NCBI GenBank assembly: GCA_018712985.1
Contig: DVGA01000018.1
Coordinates: 1-42,185, forward strand
DNA: 42,185 nt
Origin: Candidatus Scatomorpha intestinavium
GTDB taxonomy: Bacteria > Bacillota > Clostridia > Oscillospirales > Oscillospiraceae
Direction: 5' to 3'
Part shown: one piece after another, positions 31,025 to 37,823 of the stretch
How positions within the stretch are numbered: the stretch's first letter is position 1
How the letters are laid out: the number at the start of each line of letters is the position of its first letter
Program-made: the position numbers and the translations under genes
The notes under the pieces: generated by a model
The model's input: only the letters and a program-made list of their open reading frames with translations
Databases searched by the model: none
What the model was told of the DNA's origin: nothing

Positions 31025-32614
31025 ATGGAAAACAAGAGCGCCCCGGTAATGGGCAGAAAGCTGTTTCTTTACGCCACGTCGTTTTTCTCCGGCATGTCGG
31101 TCATGGCGATCGAGCTTGGCGCGTCCCGCCTGCTGGCGCCGTACTTCTCCAGCTCCCAGATCGTCTGGACCGTCATAATCGGCACCATCATGATAGCCAT
31201 GGCGATAGGCAACGTCTGGGGCGGGCGCAGCGCGGACAAGCACCCGGAGCCTGAGCGGCTCTTCAAGCGGCTGCTGCTCGTCGCGATCTGGACGGCGCTG
31301 ATCCCCTTCGCCGGGCGCTACGTGATCGCCGGCGTCTCCGGGCTGCTGGCGTTGTTCGTACACTCCAATTTCCTCGTCTGGGCCTCGCTGTGCTCCTGCC
31401 TCGTGCTCTTCGTGTTCCCGCTGATGCTGCTTGGCACGGTCTCGCCCTCACTGATGAAATACACCACCGACAGCCTGGACGACAACGGCAAGACCCTCGG
31501 CGAGCTGGAGGCGCTGAACACGATAGGCAGCATCATCGGCACCTTCCTGCCCACCTTCGTCACCATCCCGGCCGTCGGCACGGCGCGCACCTTCCTCATC
31601 TTCGCTGCGATCCTCGCGATAATCTCGCTGGCCTTCTTCATCTCGCGCAGGCGCTGGATAGCGCGCGGCGCGGTGAGCGCGGCCGTGATAACCGCGCTGA
31701 TATTCACTCCGGTGAACTACTCCTTCGCCTTCTGGGACAGCGGCGACATCGTGCTCGAGGACGAGAGCATCTACAACTACCTCCAGGTCACCGAAAACGA
31801 AAGCCGCATCGCCCTCTCCACGAATGTGGCCTTCGGCGTGCAATCGATAAAGATGAAGTCCGGGAACATGACCGGAATGTACTATGATTACGCCCTCGCC
31901 GCCCCCCTGATGGCGGAAAACGCGCAGGACGTGCTGATCCTCGGCCTCGGCACAGGCACCTTTGCTGAGCAGTGCCTTGAATATTTCCCCGGCTGCAATG
32001 TGACCGGCGTGGAGATAGACGAGAAGATTGTCAACATCTCCCGCGAGTATTTCGACCTGCCGGAGGAGGTCAACGCCGTGGTCGGCGACGGCCGCGCGTG
32101 GCTCACCGCCAGCGAGGACTCCTATGACGTCATCATGGTGGACGCCTATCAGGACATCACGATACCCTTCCAGATGAGCAGCGTGGAGTTCTTCACGGAG
32201 GTATATGAGCACCTGAACCCCGGCGGGGTCATGGTGGTGAACATGTCAATGCGCTCAGAGAGCGAGGGCTCGATGAACGAGTACCTCATCGACACCATTG
32301 CGAGCGTTTTTCCGCACGTCTACACGGTACGCGTCAGCGCCGGGACCAACCTTGAGCTCTTCGCCACTGCGGACAGGGACGCGCTTGCGCGCTTCCGGGA
32401 GCGCTACCCCTCCGAGCCGGAGGAGTACGCGGCCATCATGCAGCGCGTGGACGAGAACCTCGTCACCGTCGAGGGCGGGGACTACATCCTCACCGACGAT
32501 AAGGCTCCCGTCGAGCTGCTCGGCATGCGCGTGCTGGACGAGATAATCGCCGGCGAGCTGGACATCCTCCGCGACCAAATAGCCGAGGACGGCATAATGT
32601 CCCTCCTCTCCTAA
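31025..32614 (+). CDS. Membrane-fused spermidine-synthase-like protein
   Basis: A 529-residue fusion. The first about 220 residues hold six to seven membrane helices (FFSGMSVMAIELGASRLLAP at the start); the cytoplasmic C-terminal half is a spermidine-synthase-type Rossmann domain: VLILGLGTGTFAEQCLEYF, VTGVEIDEKIVNISREYF, VVGDGRAWL and the gate Asp in IMVDAYQD. Known as fused MFS/spermidine synthase; whether it makes a polyamine or methylates something is not settled. Of two ATGs, 31025 has AAGGAGG at the right distance (7 bases); 31019 is too close. No polyamine genes are near. Array C begins 4 bases after its stop. Confidence 0.83.
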   Translation: MENKSAPVMGRKLFLYATSFFSGMSVMAIELGASRLLAPYFSSSQIVWTVIIGTIMIAMAIGNVWGGRSADKHPEPERLFKRLLLVAIWTALIPFAGRYVIAGVSGLLALFVHSNFLVWASLCSCLVLFVFPLMLLGTVSPSLMKYTTDSLDDNGKTLGELEALNTIGSIIGTFLPTFVTIPAVGTARTFLIFAAILAIISLAFFISRRRWIARGAVSAAVITALIFTPVNYSFAFWDSGDIVLEDESIYNYLQVTENESRIALSTNVAFGVQSIKMKSGNMTGMYYDYALAAPLMAENAQDVLILGLGTGTFAEQCLEYFPGCNVTGVEIDEKIVNISREYFDLPEEVNAVVGDGRAWLTASEDSYDVIMVDAYQDITIPFQMSSVEFFTEVYEHLNPGGVMVVNMSMRSESEGSMNEYLIDTIASVFPHVYTVRVSAGTNLELFATADRDALARFRERYPSEPEEYAAIMQRVDENLVTVEGGDYILTDDKAPVELLGMRVLDEIIAGELDILRDQIAEDGIMSLLS

Positions 32615-32618
32615 CCGG

Positions 32619-32760
32619 CCAGGCTGCGCCTGGAGGCATAGCGCGGCCTTCGGCCGCGGGGCGGGCAGCGCCCGTGGCATAGCCAGGCTGCGCCTGGACG
32701 CGTAGCGCGGCGCCCACGGATAATAGCGCCGCGCGAGCAGCTGCGGGGGCGCAAGCCCCG
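32619..32760 (+). repeat. Hairpin array C (modular triloop hairpins)
   Basis: Units: CCAGGC-TGC-GCCTGG twice (32619-32633 and 32683-32697), CGCGGCC-TTC-GGCCGCG (32642-32658), CGGGC-AGC-GCCCG (32662-32674), a less regular GCGCCGCGC block, and GGGGC-GCAA-GCCCC near 32745-32759. Linkers: AGGCATAGC, TGGCATAGC, ACGCGTAGC. It starts 4 bases after a stop codon, as arrays B and D nearly do. Confidence 0.82.
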
Positions 32761-32793
32761 GTGAGGTCGATTGCAGGGACAAAGGCTCCCGCA

Positions 32794-32835
32794 AAACCTT
32801 TCCGAGGGGTTCCTTTCCAAAGCAAAAGAAATCTC
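32794..32835 (-). repeat. Divergent inverted copy of the 41.14-kb palindrome
   Basis: The minus strand reads GAGATTTCTTTTGC, then GGAACCCCTCGG, matching GAGATTTCTTTTTG and GAAACCCCTCAG at 41138-41176 on the plus strand (roughly three-quarters of positions by eye). Both copies lie beside a hairpin array. 32761-32793 and 32836-32910 hold nothing I recognise beyond a GGCAGCTGCGCGGCAG block shared with 9.34 kb. Confidence 0.5.
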
Positions 32836-32911
32836 ACGGCCTGTCATGCCGGGTGGCGCGCCCGCTCGGTGGCAGCTGCGCGGCAGTTCCGCTTTTAAGG
32901 GACGACTAAGT

Positions 32912-32945
32912 TAAAAGCCGCGGGGCATTCACCCCGCGGCTTTGG
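32912..32945 (-). terminator. Terminator of the rlmB / P-type-ATPase-like operon
   Basis: AAAGCCGCGGGG/CCCCGCGGCTTT with loop CATTCA; TTTTAACTT follows on the minus strand and TTTGGTTT on plus, so it could act both ways. Confidence 0.8.
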
Positions 32946-32963
32946 TTTATTCAGTTTTGCCTT

Positions 32964-35660
32964 TCAGATCTCCACCTCGAGGGAGACGAGCGATACGACC
33001 GCGCCGGGGACGCACCAGAGCAGCGAATAGGTCAGCAGCGCGCCGGCCCCGGGCGGGAGCCCGAGCGCGACGGTGAGGATCACGACGAGCAGCATGCCCA
33101 CAATGGCGGAGACGGCGGAGAGCGCCGTGCCGAAGCTGCCGGCGGAATAGGCCTTCCGCGCGGCCATGGCCACCTCGGCGTAGGAGGCAAGGCCCTCCCG
33201 CGAGAGCAGGGCCGCCGGGGGGCTCTGCGACACGTCCGTGCCGGAGATACGGTAGCGGTCCTCAAAGGGTGGGAACTCGAACCCGTCCGTCGGCAGGCGG
33301 AAGCGGCGGCGGATCATCAGCGGGGTAACCAGAAAGTCGCGGATGGCAAAGAGCGGCTCGCGCCGTGAGCGCAGCAGGCGGCTGAGCGCCTCCTGCACGG
33401 AGGTCATTGGCGTGTATTTGATGGTGAATATGCCCATCAGTATGCCATTCACCGCGATGAACACGGAGCTCTTGCTCGCCAGCTTCTGCGGCAGGCGGAC
33501 GCTCATCAGGTGCATGAAGCCGGCGCTGCCGCAGAGCACCTCGGAGCCGTTTATCAGCGCGCGGAGGCCGCCGCCCTCGTGGCAGGAGAAGTCCTCCACC
33601 CGCTGCATGGTGCAGCCGTTGCGGCGCATAAGGTCCAGGAAAACCTCGGCGAGGCCGCTGCCGGAAGCGGAAATCAGGCTGCCCGCGGCGGCGATTATCG
33701 TCTCCGGGCTGGTGCCCTCGAGTATGCGTATCGATTCGATGCTGACCGTGGTGCGGGGAAATACGTCCGTATCCGTCACGACAATGTGCCCGGCGCGGCC
33801 GATGTCGCGCGTCCCGGCCCAGCCGGCCACGGAGGCCCCGGAGCGGAAAACGCGCCGGGCCAGCAGCGAAAACGGCAGCGGGCAGGCGATCAGCGCGGCG
33901 CAGGGCGCGGCAACGCAGGTAAGCGCGGCAAAGATGCGGAAAAAGCGGGTCCACAGCCCCGTTATTGCCGCCGCGAAGAGGGCGAGCAGCAGCGCGGCGG
34001 GGATGAAGAAGGGCGCGAGGGAGGAGTAGGCCCATTCGGCCCCGTCCGGCTCCTCGCAGCGCCAGAGGTACCCGCCGAGGGGCTTTTTCGTGCGGCGGAT
34101 GACGGTCTCGCCCTCGGACAGGCCGGGGGCGGGGACGAGCACATCAGGCTCTACGGCCAGCACCGCCGCCTTCATAGAAAGCCGCAGCCCGCGGGAGGTG
34201 AGCGAAGCCCCGAAGAGTGAAAAGGCCATCGAAAACGAGGCCGCGGCGCAAAAGGGCAGGCCCCAGCCGGCCTCGCCGAGGGCGTAAGTCGCGACGGCGT
34301 CCGCCATCGAGGCGATGCAGGCCACCGAGACGAGCGACCACAGCCCGGCCCGGCCGCGCACAAGGGACATTATCCCGGCGGTGAACACGTCCAGGCCCAG
34401 CATGACCACGGAGAGCTCCATGATCAGGCAGACGAGGGAGGCGGTTTTCAAATCCGAGCCCAGCGCGCCGGCCGCAGGCAGGCCCAGCGAGAGCCAGGCG
34501 AGCACTATGCAGACGGCGAAGGCCAGCCGCGCGCGGAGCTTGAGCGAATTCGCGTTCCCGGCGTAGTACTTTACGGCTTCGTCCGCAGCCATCTCCTCGC
34601 CGAGGTCCTCCTCGTCGCCGGCGGCGGAGGGGGCGGCCTCCCGCTTCGCTCCGCGCAGCTTCATCGACAGTATTGCGAGCAGTGAGAGCAGCGGGTTCGC
34701 GCTCTTCGCCTCCGGGACATGCTCGCGGCGGTATTCGCCGGCGGAGGCGTATTCGGTGTCGTTTTCATCGTCCGAATAGCCGTATTCGCCGTACTCCCCG
34801 CCGCCGGGGGCGTATTCCTGCCCGCCGTAGCCGTCTTCGCGCCCGGCGGTCTCCGTTTCGGGGGCGGCGGAATGGTATTCGTCCGCGCCGTCCGCGTATG
34901 TATCGTAATCTGTCTCGAACTCTGAGCCGGCGGGGGCGTAGCCGCCCGCGGCTTCGGCGTAATCCTCCTCTGGGGCGGCGGCGCGGGAGGACCAGCGCGC
35001 GCTCAGTCGCTCGGCCTCCGCAATGCGGTCCTGCACGGAGTGGGAGTATATCTTCACGTCCTCGTCGCCCTCCGGCGCGCTGTGCGCCGCGGGGCGGTAG
35101 ACCTTCACATCGTCGTCCTCGTCCGCTACGGCCGCGGGGCTGCGGCCGCGCCGGGGCTCGTAAGAGCGGGCGGGCTCGTAGGCGCGCTCAGGCTCGCGCG
35201 AATACGTGCGCGCAGCTTCAGGCTCATACGTGCGCGCGGGCTCGGGCTCCCGCGCCGGTTCGGGCGGATATCCGCCGGCGTCCTCCCTCTCTGGAGGGGC
35301 GTACTCCTCTTCCCCGGCGGACGGGGGTGTATATGTATCCTCCGCGTCCTCCTCGCGCGCGCGGCGCTGAGGGCGGCGCTTCTGGCGCTTTTTGTGCTTC
35401 TGCCGCTCTTTCTGGGCGCGCTCACGCGGGGGCGGAGAGGGCAGCCCCTCCGTCCCTTCGGCGTCCTCCGCGGTCACGGCCGCGGCGGAGATCGTCTCCC
35501 CCAGCGCCTCCATGACTATCTCGCGCGAGCGGGCCTCCACTCCGCTTCCGGCGGCGGGGGCCTCGCCGTATTCGGCGAGGATGGCGGCGAGGGAGTATTC
35601 CGGTGAATCGGGTACGTTCTTCACGTCGTCCAATGAAATGTCGCTTCCGAGCAAATCCAT
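32964..35660 (-). CDS. P1B-type ATPase-like protein lacking the catalytic DKTGT motif
   Basis: An 898-residue protein. Residues 1 to about 335 are acidic and disordered with Glu/Pro/Tyr-rich repeats (AREPEPARTYEPEAARTYSR region). The rest follows a heavy-metal P-type ATPase: helices at about 375-480, a helix pair near 565-600 with APCAALIACP where CPC is expected, then 42 residues on VVTDTDVFPRT where DKTGTLT belongs, an N-domain-like EGGGLRALINGSEVLCGSAGF (landmark INGSEVLCGS), VNGILMGIFTIKYTPM, and DVSQSPPAALLSREGL before the last helices. The TGD and GDGxND motifs are missing, so ATP-driven pumping is not expected. Starts 3 bases after the rlmB stop, hence co-expressed. Function unknown; a regulatory pseudo-pump is one guess. 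Confidence 0.7.
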   Translation of the reverse strand: MDLLGSDISLDDVKNVPDSPEYSLAAILAEYGEAPAAGSGVEARSREIVMEALGETISAAAVTAEDAEGTEGLPSPPPRERAQKERQKHKKRQKRRPQRRAREEDAEDTYTPPSAGEEEYAPPEREDAGGYPPEPAREPEPARTYEPEAARTYSREPERAYEPARSYEPRRGRSPAAVADEDDDVKVYRPAAHSAPEGDEDVKIYSHSVQDRIAEAERLSARWSSRAAAPEEDYAEAAGGYAPAGSEFETDYDTYADGADEYHSAAPETETAGREDGYGGQEYAPGGGEYGEYGYSDDENDTEYASAGEYRREHVPEAKSANPLLSLLAILSMKLRGAKREAAPSAAGDEEDLGEEMAADEAVKYYAGNANSLKLRARLAFAVCIVLAWLSLGLPAAGALGSDLKTASLVCLIMELSVVMLGLDVFTAGIMSLVRGRAGLWSLVSVACIASMADAVATYALGEAGWGLPFCAAASFSMAFSLFGASLTSRGLRLSMKAAVLAVEPDVLVPAPGLSEGETVIRRTKKPLGGYLWRCEEPDGAEWAYSSLAPFFIPAALLLALFAAAITGLWTRFFRIFAALTCVAAPCAALIACPLPFSLLARRVFRSGASVAGWAGTRDIGRAGHIVVTDTDVFPRTTVSIESIRILEGTSPETIIAAAGSLISASGSGLAEVFLDLMRRNGCTMQRVEDFSCHEGGGLRALINGSEVLCGSAGFMHLMSVRLPQKLASKSSVFIAVNGILMGIFTIKYTPMTSVQEALSRLLRSRREPLFAIRDFLVTPLMIRRRFRLPTDGFEFPPFEDRYRISGTDVSQSPPAALLSREGLASYAEVAMAARKAYSAGSFGTALSAVSAIVGMLLVVILTVALGLPPGAGALLTYSLLWCVPGAVVSLVSLEVEI

Positions 35661-35663
35661 GAC

Positions 35664-36422
35664 CTACTTTTTTGGCTCCGCGCTTCGCTGGCGGACTATC
35701 TCATAGAGCAGCACTGCCGCCGCGGCCGAGGCGTTGAGCGAGCTCACGCGCCCAAGGAGCGGTATGCTGACAAGGAAATCGCATTTTTCGCGCACGAGGC
35801 GTCCCAGCCCCTCGCCCTCGGAGCCTATCACGAGGCAGAGGCTGCCCGTGAGGTCCGTGCTCCACATGGGGGAGGAGCCCTCTGCCGCCGTGCCGTATAT
35901 CCACACGCCGCGGCGCTTGAGCTCGTCGAGCGCGGCGGGCAGGTTGGGGACCCTGACGACGGGGAGGTGCTCCGCCGCCCCGGCGCTGGTCTTGTCCACT
36001 ATGGCTGTGAGGCCCGCGCTGCGGCGCTTGGGGATAATCACCCCGTGCGCCCCGGCGCACTCCGCGCTGCGGATTATCGCGCCGAAATTGTGCGGGTCGG
36101 ATATCTCGTCGCAGGCGACGATGAGCGGCGGCTCGCCGCGCTCCGATGCGCGCGCGAAAATGTCGTCGATCGAGCTGTAGTGCGCCGCAGCGCACACGGC
36201 TATCACGCCCTGGTGGGCCTTTGTAACGCTCATTGCATCCAGCTTGCGCCTGTCACACTCCACCACGGTGACGCCCGCCGAGCGGGCCTTCGCCGCCACG
36301 AAGGCGAGCGCCCTGTCCGTCTCGCCGCGGGCGATGAACACCTTGTCCAGCGCGCGGCCGGCCCGCAGGGCCTCCGTTACGGCGTTGCGCCCCTCGATTG
36401 TCTCGTTTTTGTATTCGTCCAT
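35664..36422 (-). CDS. rlmB: 23S rRNA 2'-O-methyltransferase RlmB (TrmH family)
   Basis: A 252-residue SpoU/TrmH enzyme. N-terminal substrate domain beginning IEGRNAVTEALRAG; knotted catalytic domain with NFGAIIRSAECAGAHGVIIP, LCLVIGSEGEGLGRLV and IPLLGRVSSLNASAAAAVLL (motifs 1-3). RlmB methylates G2251 of 23S rRNA; related TrmH paralogs cannot be excluded. The ATG at 36422 is used because homology starts there; its ribosome site is weak. Divergent from carA. Confidence 0.87.
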   Translation of the reverse strand: MDEYKNETIEGRNAVTEALRAGRALDKVFIARGETDRALAFVAAKARSAGVTVVECDRRKLDAMSVTKAHQGVIAVCAAAHYSSIDDIFARASERGEPPLIVACDEISDPHNFGAIIRSAECAGAHGVIIPKRRSAGLTAIVDKTSAGAAEHLPVVRVPNLPAALDELKRRGVWIYGTAAEGSSPMWSTDLTGSLCLVIGSEGEGLGRLVREKCDFLVSIPLLGRVSSLNASAAAAVLLYEIVRQRSAEPKK

Positions 36423-36505
36423 GCCTATCGCCGCCCGAAAGGTAGAAAATGATTCATAATATGATATCACAACGGCGCGAAAACATAAAGAGTAAAAATC
36501 AAGCA

Positions 36506-36531
36506 GAGGCGATATTTTTCGCCTTTTTTCG
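36506..36531 (+). terminator. Intrinsic terminator in the rlmB-carA gap
   Basis: AGGCGA/TCGCCT stem followed by TTTTTT, nested in an outer CAAGCAG...CTGCTTG pairing (36499-36537). No + gene precedes it, so it may end a short unannotated transcript or shield carA from upstream transcription. Confidence 0.55.
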
Positions 36532-36560
36532 CTGCTTGGTCAAAAGAGATGAATTTTTAG

Positions 36561-36589
36561 TTGCTTATAACGGGCGCATTTAGCATAAT
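36561..36589 (+). promoter_or_regulatory. Upstream carA promoter (P1)
   Basis: TTGCTT (36561-36566) and CATAAT (36584-36589), 17-base spacer. Upstream of the stronger P2. Confidence 0.45.
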
Positions 36590-36620
36590 ATTCAATATTC
36601 GCTGGTGGGGCAAAAGCCGC

Positions 36621-36649
36621 TTGACCTGTAGCGCAAATGCGAGTATTAT
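36621..36649 (+). promoter_or_regulatory. Main carA promoter (P2)
   Basis: TTGACC (36621-36626) and TATTAT (36644-36649), 17-base spacer. Transcription would start at about 36656, immediately before the structured leader. Confidence 0.7.
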
Positions 36650-36656
36650 ATGTAAT

Positions 36657-36715
36657 ACCGGGCCGAGAGGATGCCGGGCAAAGTGCCCGGGCGATCTTCC
36701 GGCAACGGATATTTA
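36657..36715 (+). promoter_or_regulatory. PyrR-like RNA leader of carAB
   Basis: CCGAGAGGATG (36663-36673), then a perfect CCGGGCA-AAG-TGCCCGG hairpin (36674-36690), then CTTCCGGCAACGGATAT. The CC-GAGAGG core and the downstream AACGGAT resemble PyrR-binding leaders of Bacillus pyr genes, and carAB is the expected target. No terminator follows, so control would be at translation. It could instead be an unrelated hairpin. Confidence 0.45.
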
Positions 36716-36743
36716 TTCAATTACCGCAAAGGGGAGGACATAG

Positions 36744-37823
36744 ATGTCAAAGGCGTATCTCCTGCTGGAAAACGGCGAGGTGTTCGCCGGCGAGGGCTTC
36801 GGCGCGCCCGGCGGGCGCGTGGGGGAGCTCGTCTTTACCACGGGCATGACCGGCTGCGCCGAGAGCCTTACCGACCCGAGCTATGCCGGGCAGCTGCTCT
36901 GCTTCACGTTCCCGCAGCTCGGGAACTACGGCATAGCGCGCCCGGACATGGAGAACTGCCGCGTGTGGCCGCTGGCCGTGATCGCGAGGGAGTACTGCCC
37001 GGAGCCCTCTAACTTCCGCAGCGAGCTCTCCGTGGACGAATTCCTGCGCGAAAACGGAGTCCCCGGCCTCGCCGGGGTGGACACGCGGCGGATAACGCAG
37101 CTAATACGCGAGCACGGCGTTATGAACGCGGCGGTGACGCCCTCGGAGCCCACGGCGGAGCTGCTCGAGCGCGTCCGGGCCTACCGCGTCGCGGGCCGGG
37201 TCGCGGCGGCGAGCGTGAGCGCGCCGGTGAGGATGGAGCGCCCGGGGGCGGCGTTCTCCGTCGCGCTGATGGACTACGGGTATAAAAAGAGCATCGCCGA
37301 AAGCCTTTTGGAGCTCGGCTGCTCGGTGACGGTGTATCCGCACGATACGGGCGCGGCGGAGGTGCTCGCCGCGGGGCACGACGGGGTGATGCTCTCCAAC
37401 GGCCCGGGCGACCCGGCCGACAACGTGTACGAGATAAGCCAGATCGCCGCCATGATGGGCAAAATACCCGTTTTCGGCATCTGCCTCGGCCACCAGATGA
37501 TGGCCCTCGCCCAGGGGGCGAGGACGGTGAAGATGAAATTCGGCCACCGCGGCGCGAACCAGCCGGCGAAGGACCTGAAGACCGGGCGGGTGTACGTGAC
37601 CAGCCAGAACCACGGCTACGCAGTGGACGTGGACAGCGTCGGCGCCGCGGGAGCGCAGCTCCGGTTCGTGAACGTGAACGACGGGAGCTGCGAGGGGCTG
37701 GACTACCCGGAGCTCGGGGCGTTTTCGCTGCAGTTCCACCCGGAGGCGCACGGCGGGCCGCTGGACAGCCGCGGCATGTTCGGCCGCTTTATCTCCATGA
37801 TGGGAGGCGAGGGCAATGCCTAA
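36744..37823 (+). CDS. carA: Carbamoyl-phosphate synthase small subunit (glutaminase)
   Basis: A 359-residue glutamine amidotransferase subunit that frees ammonia from glutamine for CarB. N-terminal domain (FAGEGFGAPG, VFTTGMTGCAESLTDPSYAG, LAGVDTRRITQLIREHG) and a class I GATase domain with MLSNGPGDPAD, the nucleophile Cys in FGICLGHQMMALA and the His/Glu of LQFHPEAHGGPLDS. GGGGAGG precedes the ATG. Overlaps carB by 8 bases. Confidence 0.96.
   Translation: MSKAYLLLENGEVFAGEGFGAPGGRVGELVFTTGMTGCAESLTDPSYAGQLLCFTFPQLGNYGIARPDMENCRVWPLAVIAREYCPEPSNFRSELSVDEFLRENGVPGLAGVDTRRITQLIREHGVMNAAVTPSEPTAELLERVRAYRVAGRVAAASVSAPVRMERPGAAFSVALMDYGYKKSIAESLLELGCSVTVYPHDTGAAEVLAAGHDGVMLSNGPGDPADNVYEISQIAAMMGKIPVFGICLGHQMMALAQGARTVKMKFGHRGANQPAKDLKTGRVYVTSQNHGYAVDVDSVGAAGAQLRFVNVNDGSCEGLDYPELGAFSLQFHPEAHGGPLDSRGMFGRFISMMGGEGNA

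Noticed and set aside
32836-32900. GGCAGCTGCGCGGCAG shared by 32.87 and 9.34 kb as a mobile element
   Set aside because: The match is only about 16 bases of GC-rich, internally repetitive sequence; chance or shared hairpin debris is as likely.
36661-36710. ykkC-type (guanidine/PRPP/ppGpp) riboswitch upstream of carA, suggested by CCGAGAG and GCCCGGG
   Set aside because: The ACGG and GGGA junction blocks and the long P1 are not present, whereas the order CC-GAGAGG / hairpin / ACGGAT and the pyrimidine gene fit a PyrR-like site better.
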